Assembly: GCA_017403825.1 (NCBI GenBank)
Contig: JAFRDO010000079.1
Location: forward strand, 1-64,000
Reading direction: 5' to 3'
Source of the DNA: Kiritimatiellia bacterium
GTDB taxonomy: Bacteria; Verrucomicrobiota; Kiritimatiellia; RFP12; UBA1067
Length of the DNA stretch: 64,000 nucleotides
The translations under genes were made by a program, and so were the position numbers. Below, piece by piece: positions 41,601 through 48,914 of this stretch (the stretch's first letter is position 1; every line of letters starts with the position of its first letter). The notes below the pieces were generated by a model. The model did no database searches, was not told where the DNA came from, and saw only the letters and a program-made list of their open reading frames with translations.

Positions 41601-42030
41601 GGCGCTTGCATGCAGCGCGGCGACGCCGAAGCTGCCGCCGCTTGCGAACCACCACGGGCTCGTCGCACAGGCTGTTGCCGCGATTTCCGACCCCGTCCAG
41701 AACGCAACGGTTGGCGTGCTGGGCTCCAAGTCCTCCACGAAGTATCGCGTGTACGCGCTCCTGAAGCATCGCCTTGAAGAGAATCCGATGCCGCTCCTCG
41801 AGCAGAACCTCAAGGCCGCCGCCGACCAGGTGTACGCCTATCCGATGAAGGAATCCGCAAAGAGCGCCCTCGGCAAGATGTTCCAGAAGCATCTGCCCGC
41901 CGACGACATCATCCAGACCATTCTCGAACTGCACAAGTCCGGCGACCTCTGCCTCGTGCCCGATGACGACGATCCTTCGCCGCATGCCGCACGCATCATC
42001 TGCTCGATGGGCCTTTCAAAGGAGAATTGA
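38680..42030 (+). CDS. PLD-nuclease/SNF2-type helicase fusion (defence)
   Basis: A 1116-residue protein from GTG (VSKIFDNI, a normal start for this family). An N-terminal phospholipase-D-type nuclease domain has LHAKLYL (H152, K154) and GSSNLTFSG. The SF2 helicase core has Walker A GLGKT (about 297-301), DESHN (365-369), TATPYN, and the C-terminal half with QRAGRVDRIGQ (818-828). It should move along duplex DNA using ATP and possibly cut it. Four bases separate it from the methylase gene. Together they resemble DISARM-like or BREX-like systems in parts, but not in full gene set. Confidence 0.88.
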   Translation: MSKIFDNIAAKFEAGLHDILSNVGVERADFCVGYFNLRGWNHVAADVASLPGGDAMEKNDRGIFVPVKRYCRLLVGMQRPNADLIREMYSFEKTQPDFEKVRRWRRQVAADFRRQLTLGIPTAEDEETLRTLRWQLTDGKVCVKLHLRHPLHAKLYLAHRPKDTSNPVMSIMGSSNLTFSGMKGNGELNAEFGDFHDNQKYARWFDDRWNDTFSVDITQDLIDALDACWASIEGPTPYEVYLKIMYHLSREARRGVSEYHLPAPFDKELFDFQKTAVKLAVRHLEKRGGAMIGDVVGLGKTITACAIAKFYEESVGVSTLVICPPNLRPMWREYADRYDLKMGDMSVADQFDVRKVRHYHLVIIDESHNLRNGEGQRYARIKDLLAYQGNKVLLLTATPYNKDFSDLANQLKLFVDPDEDLGIRPEQQIKEEGGEQAFAMKHSNVPLSSIGAFEKSFFSDDWRDLMKLFLVRRTRTFIKKHYALTDKRTGRKYLKMKDGTLNYFPDRIPKTVKFKTSPGDMFERLYCERMVDWMGSLSLPRYGLQKYINDEVAKEAEPKEKQVLENLSRAGKRMMGFCRSGFYKRMDSSGVAFLMSLYRHAVRNAMYLHAIRKGLDLPLRAGVELDDGWLEEDDGEEVLFKFPTEASIYAQKGKEAYEAVVAKGGSSVRWISTRFFKRSLAAALKKDNETIMSMLGQCGEWNPAKDEKLNALQKIIAKKHGDEKVLVFTQFSDTARYVGEQLKARGIANLVQVDGDSEDIIAAVRRFSPVSNHMPPVPIERQTRVMVSTDVLSEGQNLQDAHVVVNFDLPWAIIRLIQRAGRVDRIGQKAAQVYCYSFFPQEGINEVIRLRDRLKARIRDNAETVGSDEVFFEGSNQSLKDIFTEKAGVLDESEDEEVDLASQAFQVWESATKDNPELRDRIQGMADVVYSTKPAGKDNAGVITYARTKSDNDVLVWLNASGGVESQSAGKIFQALACSAATPKLPPLANHHGLVAQAVAAISDPVQNATVGVLGSKSSTKYRVYALLKHRLEENPMPLLEQNLKAAADQVYAYPMKESAKSALGKMFQKHLPADDIIQTILELHKSGDLCLVPDDDDPSPHAARIICSMGLSKEN

Positions 42031-42033
42031 TAG

Positions 42034-45000
42034 ATGGACAAGAACGAATTCCTCGGTTTTCTCCACGACGCCGATTTCGGCGGACTCTTCATCGAATGCG
42101 GCTGGAGCAGCCCTACCTCGAAGACGCCGTTCGAGATTGCCTGCGGCGAGACGACCTACGCCTTTTCTGAGGCGGCGCACCAGAAGGGGTTCCGCGTGCT
42201 GGTCTGCCGCACGCCGCACATCCCCGACTCGTCTGTCCGGCGCACGCTTGACGCGAAGATTCGGAAACGCTTTGACGCCTGTCTCATGGTGTTCGTCTCC
42301 ACCTCCGCCGCGTTCCGTCACCTGTGGTCCGTTCCCGTGAAGGCCGTGGACAGGCGCCAGCTCGTGACGGTGGAGTATGAGAAGGACGACCAGGCCGTTT
42401 TCCTGCTTGAAAAGATCCATGCCATCTCGTTCTCCTACAGCGAGGAACCGACGATCATCGATGTCGTGGATCGCGTCAACAAGGCGTTCCTGGTCAACGC
42501 CGCGGAAGTGACGAAGAAGTTCTACCAGGGATTCCGCAAGGAGCACGACAAGTTCGTGAAGGGCATCTTGAACCTTGCCGACGGCAAGGATCGCGAGTGG
42601 TACGCCTCCGTCATGCTCAACCGGCTGATGTTCTGCTACTTCATACAGAAGAAGGGTTTTCTCGACGGCAACGAGAACTATCTTGGCGACAAGCTGAAGT
42701 GGGTTAAGAAGACGCGCGGCGAAAACAAGTTCAATTCCTTCTACCGCTCGTTCCTGATGCATCTCTTCATGGACGGGCTCGACAGCCCGGCGGCGAAGCG
42801 TTCCGCCAGTTTCCTCAAGACCTATGGCCGCATTCCATACCTGAACGGCGGCATGTTTGCAGAACACTCCATCGAGAAGGAGAACCGGAACATCGACATT
42901 CCGGACAAGGTTTTCGAGAGCGTGTTCGCGTTCTTCGACCAGTGGCGTTGGCACCTTGATACGCGCATCACCGCCACGGGCCGCGACATAAACCCTGACG
43001 TGCTCGGCTACATCTTCGAGCAGTACATCAACGACCGTGCGCAGATGGGCGCGTACTACACGAAGGAGGACATTACCGAATACATCGGACGCAACTGCAT
43101 CGTGCCGTGGCTGCTGAAGGAGGCGCTGGGCGGGGGAAGGGATAGTAGCGATCGAAGGGATGCGCGCGGTTCTCAATCGCTAACATCCCTTCGATCCCCT
43201 GTATCCCTTCTTCAGTCAAACCCCGACCGATACATATTCCCAGCCGTGCGCAAGGGCGTTGACTTGCCTCTGCCGCCGAAAATCGAAAAGGGCGTAGCGG
43301 TGGAGCCGCAGAGAACGCTCCGCTCGCGCCGCGCCGGATGGAACGCGCCCGCTGGCGAGGAGTATGCGCTACCTACCGAAATCTGGCGCGAGACGGTCGC
43401 CCGGCGCCAGCGTTGCGAGGAGCTGCGCCGCAAGATCGCCGCAGGGGAGATCGCCGACGTCAACGATTTCATCACGTACAATCTCGACATACGCACATTT
43501 GCCGAAGACGTGATCCGCAAGACGGACAACCATCTTCTCGTGCGCCGTTTCTACGCCGCCTTGCGGAAAGTGACGGTTCTCGACCCGACTTGCGGTTCGG
43601 GCGCATTCCTTTTTGCCGCGCTGAATATCCTTGAGCCGCTTTACGAGGCGTGTCTCGACAGGATGGAGGAGTTCCACGAGAAGAACAGCAAGCTATTCAA
43701 GGAGGAGCTCGCGGAAATCGTCGGCAAGTTCCGCTCGAACCGCCAGTATTTCATCTGCAAGAACATCATACTGCGTAACCTCTATGGCGTGGACATCATG
43801 CACGAGGCGACGGAGATTGCAAAGCTCCGCCTCTTCCTGAAACTCGTTGCGGTTGTTGATGTAGATCATTACGATGCAAACCTCGGACTCGACCCGCTGC
43901 CAGATGTCGACTTCAACATCCGCTGCGGCAACACGCTTGTCGGTTTTGCGAATCCGCAGGGCGTGAAGGACGCGATACTTCCGCCGGAAGAGTTGGCGCT
44001 TGACCAGTCCGCCTACGACAAGGTGGAGCGCAAGGCGGCGGACGTTGCCGACCTCTATGAGATATTTAAGCGCGAGCAGCAGAATGCTGAAGGCTCGGCG
44101 GCGTACTACGCTGCGAAAAATCAGCTCAAAGAACGCCTCAGCGCGCTCAACGCCGAACTTGACCGCGCCATGGCGTATCGTGTCTACGGCATTAATCCTG
44201 ACACGGTTCGCGGCAAGAAGGAGTTTCAGGAGTGGAAGCGCAAGTCTCAGCCATTCCACTGGTATTCGGAATTCTACGGCATCACCGTCGGCAACGGCGG
44301 CTTCGACATCATCATCGGCAACCCGCCGTATGTGGAATACAGCAAGGTTGAGGACTATAAGATTAAGGGGTACAAGACTGAGTTGTGTGGAAATTTGTAT
44401 GCATATGTAGTAGAACGTGCCGAAGCCTTGATTAACAATGAGGGACGAAGGGGAATGATTATTCCTCATTCAAGTATTTGCACAGATAGAATGGAAACTT
44501 TGTTTGATATATTCGTGTCGGAGAGAGGCTGGTTTTCAACATACGATACGCGTCCGGCAAAACTCTTTGAAGGTGTTGACCAGCGATTGTTGATATACAT
44601 TCTAGGCGGAAAACAACTTTTCACGTCAAAGTATCATCGATGGAATGAGGAATCAAGAGCTTTTCTTTTTGAGACGATTCGCTACACGAAAGGCATAGTT
44701 CCAGATTGTGTGTCGCTTGGGAAATTCGGAGCTGATATTGAGCATTCCATTTATTCGAAAGTTTGTGCATGCCCCAGACTGGCCTCATATCAGATGGGAG
44801 ACAAGTACACATTATACTATCACAATGCGCCGCGATATTTCATAAGGTTCTCTGATAAACCACCCTATTTTTATAGCGACAAACAGGGAGAGACAATCTC
44901 TGTTCAGGTAAAGAAACTGTGCGTATCGAAGAACTGCAATGTAATCGCCGCAGCATATAATTCTGCACTGTTCTACTGGTGGTTTGTGGCCTTTTCGGAT

Positions 45001-45303
45001 TGCAGGCATTTACTATTGAGAGAGATTAATTCATTTCATATTCCAGCCATTACGATTCCAGTCGCTGTTGTGAAAAGACTCTTTGCTGATTATGCGCGTA
45101 ATGCAAAGAGGAAAGAGACGTTTTACAAATCTACAGGACGAGTCGTTTACGATGAGTTTTATCCGAAACTCTCCAAGCCCATCATCGACGAGATTGACGA
45201 GCTGCTGGCGAAGCACTACGGCTTCACGGAGGAGGAACTTGACTTCATCATCAACTACGACATCAAATACCGAATGGGCGACAAGCTCAACGGAGAAGAG
45301 TGA
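42034..45303 (+). CDS. Eco57I-type DNA methylase/restriction protein
   Basis: A 1089-residue protein. The S-adenosylmethionine motif DPTCGSGAF is at 517-525 and the N6-adenine methylase motif NPPY at 763-766. The N-terminal 350 residues may carry nuclease function, as in type IIG enzymes, though I see no clear PD-ExK motif. Residues about 366-394 are encoded by an inserted GGGAT-type palindrome. From about 44330 to 45170 (target recognition region) the DNA is visibly AT-richer than the flanks, suggesting exchange of the specificity domain. It is downstream of the helicase in one operon. Confidence 0.87.
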   Translation: MDKNEFLGFLHDADFGGLFIECGWSSPTSKTPFEIACGETTYAFSEAAHQKGFRVLVCRTPHIPDSSVRRTLDAKIRKRFDACLMVFVSTSAAFRHLWSVPVKAVDRRQLVTVEYEKDDQAVFLLEKIHAISFSYSEEPTIIDVVDRVNKAFLVNAAEVTKKFYQGFRKEHDKFVKGILNLADGKDREWYASVMLNRLMFCYFIQKKGFLDGNENYLGDKLKWVKKTRGENKFNSFYRSFLMHLFMDGLDSPAAKRSASFLKTYGRIPYLNGGMFAEHSIEKENRNIDIPDKVFESVFAFFDQWRWHLDTRITATGRDINPDVLGYIFEQYINDRAQMGAYYTKEDITEYIGRNCIVPWLLKEALGGGRDSSDRRDARGSQSLTSLRSPVSLLQSNPDRYIFPAVRKGVDLPLPPKIEKGVAVEPQRTLRSRRAGWNAPAGEEYALPTEIWRETVARRQRCEELRRKIAAGEIADVNDFITYNLDIRTFAEDVIRKTDNHLLVRRFYAALRKVTVLDPTCGSGAFLFAALNILEPLYEACLDRMEEFHEKNSKLFKEELAEIVGKFRSNRQYFICKNIILRNLYGVDIMHEATEIAKLRLFLKLVAVVDVDHYDANLGLDPLPDVDFNIRCGNTLVGFANPQGVKDAILPPEELALDQSAYDKVERKAADVADLYEIFKREQQNAEGSAAYYAAKNQLKERLSALNAELDRAMAYRVYGINPDTVRGKKEFQEWKRKSQPFHWYSEFYGITVGNGGFDIIIGNPPYVEYSKVEDYKIKGYKTELCGNLYAYVVERAEALINNEGRRGMIIPHSSICTDRMETLFDIFVSERGWFSTYDTRPAKLFEGVDQRLLIYILGGKQLFTSKYHRWNEESRAFLFETIRYTKGIVPDCVSLGKFGADIEHSIYSKVCACPRLASYQMGDKYTLYYHNAPRYFIRFSDKPPYFYSDKQGETISVQVKKLCVSKNCNVIAAAYNSALFYWWFVAFSDCRHLLLREINSFHIPAITIPVAVVKRLFADYARNAKRKETFYKSTGRVVYDEFYPKLSKPIIDEIDELLAKHYGFTEEELDFIINYDIKYRMGDKLNGEE
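43135..43213. repeat. GGGAT palindrome inserted in frame in the methylase gene
   Basis: ATCGAAGGGATG (43151-43162) pairs perfectly with CATCCCTTCGAT (43184-43195), and the outer GAAGGGATA (43137-43145) pairs with TATCCCTTC (43202-43210). It encodes a Ser/Arg/Leu-rich peptide between ALGGG and NPDRYIFPAVR without breaking the frame. Confidence 0.85.
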
Positions 45304-45307
45304 CAGG

Positions 45308-45352
45308 TCAAAGCGATGTAAGGGATTAGAGGGGATTGAAGGGATGGAAGAG
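45308..45352. repeat. Tandem GGGATT-type repeats after the methylase gene
   Basis: GTAAGGGATTAG, AGGGGATTG, AAGGGATGG and AAGAGATTAG follow with a 9-10 bp period. Same motif family as the palindrome in the methylase gene. Confidence 0.7.
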
Positions 45353-45389
45353 ATTAGAGCTTGGTGGTCTTCGCTCGGCAAGGAAATGG

Positions 45390-45395
45390 TATAAT
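45390..45395 (+). promoter_or_regulatory. -10 box before the four-helix-bundle gene
   Basis: TATAAT, 8 nt before an ATG (45404) that opens a 51-codon frame through the next palindrome to TAA at 45557. That frame may be a leader peptide or chance. The promoter probably drives the four-helix-bundle and DprA-like genes. Confidence 0.45.
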
Positions 45396-45420
45396 ATGTG
45401 GCAATGACGGTGGTGTACAG

Positions 45421-45557
45421 GGCGATGAAAGGGATAAGGGCGATAAAAGGAATGCTAGCGATTGAAGCGATTGCGGAATGTCGCTTCTGTCGTTGGCTTC
45501 TAAGACGTTGCAGCTCAGATCGCTTTTATCCCTTGAATCCCTTTGATCTCTTTCTCT
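45421..45557. repeat. GGGAT-type imperfect palindrome
   Basis: The left half has GATGAAAGGGATAAGGGCGAT and AGCGATTGAAGCGATT; the right half carries the complementary ATCGCTTTTATCCCTTGAAT and CCCTTTGATCTC. It is directly upstream of the four-helix-bundle gene start. Confidence 0.75.
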
Positions 45558-45574
45558 AATACAGGAGCCTGTCG

Positions 45575-46264
45575 ATGAATCAGGAGCCGACGAAAATAGT
45601 TTTGCCGCATTCCGGCTACAGAAAGCTTATAGTCTATCGCAAGAGCGATGTGATCTACCAGGGCACTGTAATCTTCTGTCGCCGTTTTCTGCCGGCGCAC
45701 GGCGACCGAACTGTTGACCAGATGACGCAGGCCGCACGCAGTTGCAAGCAGAACATCGCCGAGGGAAGCGCTGCCGCAGGAACGAGCCTTGAAACGCAGC
45801 TGAAGCTCACAAACGTTGTACGTGCCACGCTCGATGAACTGCTGGAGGACTATCTCGACTACCTTAAGTCGCATGGTGCCGCAGAATGGCCGATGGACGA
45901 TGAAAAGAAGACCTCCGCTCGAGGGTTCGCGAAAACCCACGCCGATTGGGAGGAGTGGAAGCCACTATTCGACACGCGCCCTGCAGAGACGATCTGCAAC
46001 CTCATGATAGTTCTCATCCAGCAGACGCGCTACCTGCTCGACAGGATGCTGAAATGGCAGGAGGACGACTTCAAGAAACACGGAGGCGTCCGCGAGCGCA
46101 TGCACGCCGCACGTACCGAGGCACGTGCCGAAGCCTGGGATAAGGGCATCTATTCCATGCTCGACCTTGCAGCGGATTCTACAGACCTTGCTCGGCGTGT
46201 CGAAGAAATCGAGCGGACCGTCCGGCGAATGGCGGCTGGTATAGCGAGAAGAAAGGGATGGTAG
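45575..46264 (+). CDS. Four-helix-bundle protein with suffix domain (S23/IVP type)
   Basis: A 229-residue protein. Residues 10-110 match the four-helix-bundle (S23/TIGR02436) family: YRKLIVYRKSDVIYQGTVIFC, VDQMTQAARSCKQNIAEGS. Residues 115-175 match the suffix domain often fused to it (WEEWKPLFDTRPAETICNLMIVL, then YLLDRMLKWQEDDFKKHGG). The function is unknown; relatives are encoded in 23S rRNA intervening sequences, and others (Avd) bind nucleic acid in retroelements. It is flanked on both sides by GGGAT repeats and sits inside the defence cassette. A broken copy is at 15893. Shine-Dalgarno ACAGGAG. Confidence 0.85.
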   Translation: MNQEPTKIVLPHSGYRKLIVYRKSDVIYQGTVIFCRRFLPAHGDRTVDQMTQAARSCKQNIAEGSAAAGTSLETQLKLTNVVRATLDELLEDYLDYLKSHGAAEWPMDDEKKTSARGFAKTHADWEEWKPLFDTRPAETICNLMIVLIQQTRYLLDRMLKWQEDDFKKHGGVRERMHAARTEARAEAWDKGIYSMLDLAADSTDLARRVEEIERTVRRMAAGIARRKGW

Positions 46265-46287
46265 GGATTTAAGGGATATAAGGGATG
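46253..46287. repeat. GGGAT repeats between the four-helix-bundle and DprA-like genes
   Basis: AAGGGATGGTAGGGATTTAAGGGATATAAGGGATGG: four GGGAT units, the last of which contains the ATG of the next gene, so the repeat also supplies its Shine-Dalgarno-like AAGGG. Confidence 0.75.
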
Positions 46288-46731
46288 GAAACGGTGGGCA
46301 ACATTTCGCTTCTTGATGCGCCGAACAAGGTGGCGTTTCTTTCGTCGCGCAAGATTGCGCCTGACGACGTACTGCGATGCTACGACTGGGCGGCGAAGGT
46401 GCGCGATGGCGACGCCTGCGTCATGAGCGGATTCCAGAGCCCGCTCGAAAAGGATGTGCTGCGGTTTCTCCTGCGCGGCAAGGTGTCTATCATTCTGGTC
46501 CTTGCGAGGTCGCTTTGGAAGAAGGTGCCGGACGAATTGCGCGAAGCGGTTGCCTCGGGCCGGCTGTTGATTGTCTCTCCTGTCGCGGCGTCTCGCGCCT
46601 CCTCCTCGACCGCCGCCGCCCGCAACCGCTGGATTCTTGAAAATTGCGATGAGGTTGTCCTGGGTTCGCTCGATCCGAACGGAGATTTGGCGAGTCTTGT
46701 CTCAACAACATCGATTGTCCGCTTAAAGTAA
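46285..46731 (+). CDS. DprA/Smf-like small Rossmann-fold protein
   Basis: A 148-residue protein. NKVAFLSSRKIAPDDVLRCYDWA is followed by VMSGFQSPLEKDVLRFLLRG (about 46-65), the GF(H/Q)SPLEK signature of a small DprA-like family, then SIILVLARSL and RLLIVSPVAAS. These proteins are found repeatedly with helicase-methylase defence genes. DprA itself binds single-stranded DNA; the role here is unproven. It lacks the N-terminal SAM and C-terminal winged-helix domains of full DprA. Confidence 0.75.
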   Translation: METVGNISLLDAPNKVAFLSSRKIAPDDVLRCYDWAAKVRDGDACVMSGFQSPLEKDVLRFLLRGKVSIILVLARSLWKKVPDELREAVASGRLLIVSPVAASRASSSTAAARNRWILENCDEVVLGSLDPNGDLASLVSTTSIVRLK

Positions 46732-46753
46732 ACCCGCAAACAAGGAACATACA

Positions 46754-48025
46754 ATGATAACAAAAATCCACGTTAAGAAATTTAAGTCGCTTAAGTCGCT
46801 TGACTATGAGTGCGCGAAGTTGAATGTGCTGACAGGGTTGAATGGAAGTGGGAAGAGTTCGCTTATCCAGTTTATTCTTTTCCTGAAGAAGATGATGGCA
46901 TGGGATGACCCAGAAGGAACGAATTGTTCCATTAGGGCAATCCCGCCAGATACTTTCTACATGACCGATGGACGGGATACATGGAGAGAGCTGAGTTTTA
47001 ATGTCTCGTTTACCTATCATGATACAAGGGTCAATTTCAAAAACCCACCAGTAAGGGAAGGGGTCTTTAAGCGTTCCATTCAACGTCTGAAAGATCGAAC
47101 GAAACAAGGGTATTATTCAGCACAGGAAGACGTGTTCAACTTCGATACCGTTAAATGCGAGGGAGAATTTGAATCAGAGGAAGATGAAGAACGCGCAAGG
47201 GACGAATTGCTCGAAGAGGTTTCGGCCGACGAAGGCGAATGGATGTGCTTTTGGAAGGAGTTGCTCGATCACATCCGTTTTGTGGATGCTTGCCGCCAAT
47301 CACCCACGGAGATAAATGAACTATCTAGCGATTTCTTGGATTCCTGGGAGGAGATGGATCCTGCCGGTAATAATGCTGCCGAATTACTGGCGACTGTGGA
47401 CGGGAAGTATTACACGGACGTGGATATTGCACTGAGGCATCCTAATTGCGAAAGTGCGACGTTGAAAGACCAAGTCAATGCATGGTTGGGGCAAGAAGTC
47501 TCGCCAGGTGCTTTTGTCGAGACAAGAGTTGTGGAAGACATGAATGTGGTGCTTATGCGTTTCGGTTTCGCATCTGCAAAGGGGTGCCTTTTTAGGCCGG
47601 AGAACGTCGGGACGGGACTTTCAAACGTGTTGCCGGTGCTCTTGACGTGCTTGACGGCTCGAAAGGGGGATACGCTGTTGATCGAAAATCCAGAACTCCA
47701 TCTTCATCCACGTGGTCAAGCGAAGGTCGGTGAATTAATCGCCAGAGCAGTGGCAGCAGGGGCACAAGTGTTTGTTGAGACACACAGTGATCACGTTATA
47801 AACGGAATGCGTGTTGCGGTGAAAAAAGGAATTGTCAAGCCACAGGATGTGAACATCGCCTTTTTTACCCGTCGTCCCCATAAGCCTTGCAGTGCAGTTG
47901 ATAAAAAGCGGGAAGTTTACACCGAGGTCTCGAATATCAAGGTAGATGGGAATGGTTCTTTAAGTGAATATCCAGAAGACTTCATGGACGAGTGGAATAA
48001 CCAGTTGATGGAGCTTTTGAAATAA
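46754..48025 (+). CDS. ABC-type AAA ATPase (DUF3696-like) of a two-gene unit
   Basis: A 423-residue SMC/OLD-like ATPase. Walker A GLNGSGKSS (28-36); signature region RPENVGTGLSNVLPVL (about 280); Walker B LLIENPELHLHP (E311); switch ETHSDH (342-347). The C-terminal part (VSNIKVDGNGSLSEYPEDFMDEW) matches the DUF3696 pattern. No TOPRIM domain is visible, so it is not a complete OLD nuclease. Shine-Dalgarno CAAGGAAC. The partner gene starts one base after the stop. The DNA is AT-richer than the core genome, suggesting transfer. Confidence 0.85.
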   Translation: MITKIHVKKFKSLKSLDYECAKLNVLTGLNGSGKSSLIQFILFLKKMMAWDDPEGTNCSIRAIPPDTFYMTDGRDTWRELSFNVSFTYHDTRVNFKNPPVREGVFKRSIQRLKDRTKQGYYSAQEDVFNFDTVKCEGEFESEEDEERARDELLEEVSADEGEWMCFWKELLDHIRFVDACRQSPTEINELSSDFLDSWEEMDPAGNNAAELLATVDGKYYTDVDIALRHPNCESATLKDQVNAWLGQEVSPGAFVETRVVEDMNVVLMRFGFASAKGCLFRPENVGTGLSNVLPVLLTCLTARKGDTLLIENPELHLHPRGQAKVGELIARAVAAGAQVFVETHSDHVINGMRVAVKKGIVKPQDVNIAFFTRRPHKPCSAVDKKREVYTEVSNIKVDGNGSLSEYPEDFMDEWNNQLMELLK

Positions 48026-48026
48026 T

Positions 48027-48914
48027 ATGGCCGTCTATTTCAACGATCTGACGCTTGATCCAAATCCTTCTCAGAACAAGTTGCTGTTGAAGGAGTTTCA
48101 GCGGGTCTGGGCCGATTTTTCCATTGTGGCGGGAAAGAAGGATTCACGTATACTGGCGAATGAAGAAGCCCTGAATGCGTTGTTATCTTTGTTGCAAGAT
48201 GATGGTGATTACGGCACTGGAGTCAAAAGCAATGCAGCGGAAATGGAATTACGGCATTTCTTGTTGACGGTATTGAACAGACAATATCAAGATCCGTCTG
48301 TAGAGGAGTGGGAGAAGGAGGCGGAGGATCGATTCTGGGGTTCAGAATTCTCCATTAACATCAAACCGTCATTTAGGCCTGAGTGCAAGGCAATGGGATG
48401 GGCTTTTGTAAATGGATCTATAACTCTTGGACTTCAGTCCAATTTTTTCTGGAAGAAATGCGAGCATTGCATAGTAGAAACCGATCTCGAAGATGTCAAG
48501 CAAACTCATAACGTGCTTTGCGTGACAGACCGCAGGCATTTGGATGAAGAGCCTCTAAAAAAGTGGCTGGAATGTCGCAAGGGTCCTTTAAAGATACCAA
48601 CTCCCGAAACGACCGGGATCCCGCCAGAAAAAAAGCCGGTTAAAGTTCGAGACGATCATGGACGAGAAGTTCTTGAAGAATTCGGACGAAAGTTGAATCG
48701 TAGTTCGTATGTGACGGGTATTGTCAATTCTACTGAATGGCATCCGAAGTGTGACCGTTTCATACTTGACTGTAGGGCCGATGGCATTGTCTATGTCTGT
48801 CTTCACTGGACGGACAACGGGCTCGGACTAGCTGTCCAGACCACTGGTAGGGGTAAAGCACAGACTGAATTGATAGCCCAAAAGCTTGAAGAAGAATTTG
48901 ATCACGGAAGTTGA
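48027..48914 (+). CDS. Unrecognised partner of the AAA ATPase
   Basis: A 295-residue soluble protein without a family I can name. The first half is helical and acidic, with residues WAFVNGSITLGLQSNFFWKKC and HNVLCVTDRRHL. After a Pro/Lys linker (about 190-210) comes a compact C-terminal domain with FILDCRADGIVYVCLHW and GLGLAVQTTGRGKAQTELIA. It has conserved-looking Cys (about 144, 147) but no obvious nuclease motif. Position directly behind the ATPase suggests an effector or sensor, as in other ATPase + effector defence pairs (inference). Confidence 0.65.
   Translation: MAVYFNDLTLDPNPSQNKLLLKEFQRVWADFSIVAGKKDSRILANEEALNALLSLLQDDGDYGTGVKSNAAEMELRHFLLTVLNRQYQDPSVEEWEKEAEDRFWGSEFSINIKPSFRPECKAMGWAFVNGSITLGLQSNFFWKKCEHCIVETDLEDVKQTHNVLCVTDRRHLDEEPLKKWLECRKGPLKIPTPETTGIPPEKKPVKVRDDHGREVLEEFGRKLNRSSYVTGIVNSTEWHPKCDRFILDCRADGIVYVCLHWTDNGLGLAVQTTGRGKAQTELIAQKLEEEFDHGS

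Noticed and set aside
45308..45560. CRISPR array
   Set aside because: The GGGAT units are only 9-10 bp apart, lack uniform spacers, and are partly palindromic; no cas genes in the window.
45575..46264. Avd protein of a diversity-generating retroelement
   Set aside because: No reverse transcriptase or template/variable repeats nearby, and the sequence fits the S23 plus suffix-domain type better.
36689..48914. Prophage
   Set aside because: No integrase, terminase, capsid, tail or lysis genes; the content fits a defence island instead.
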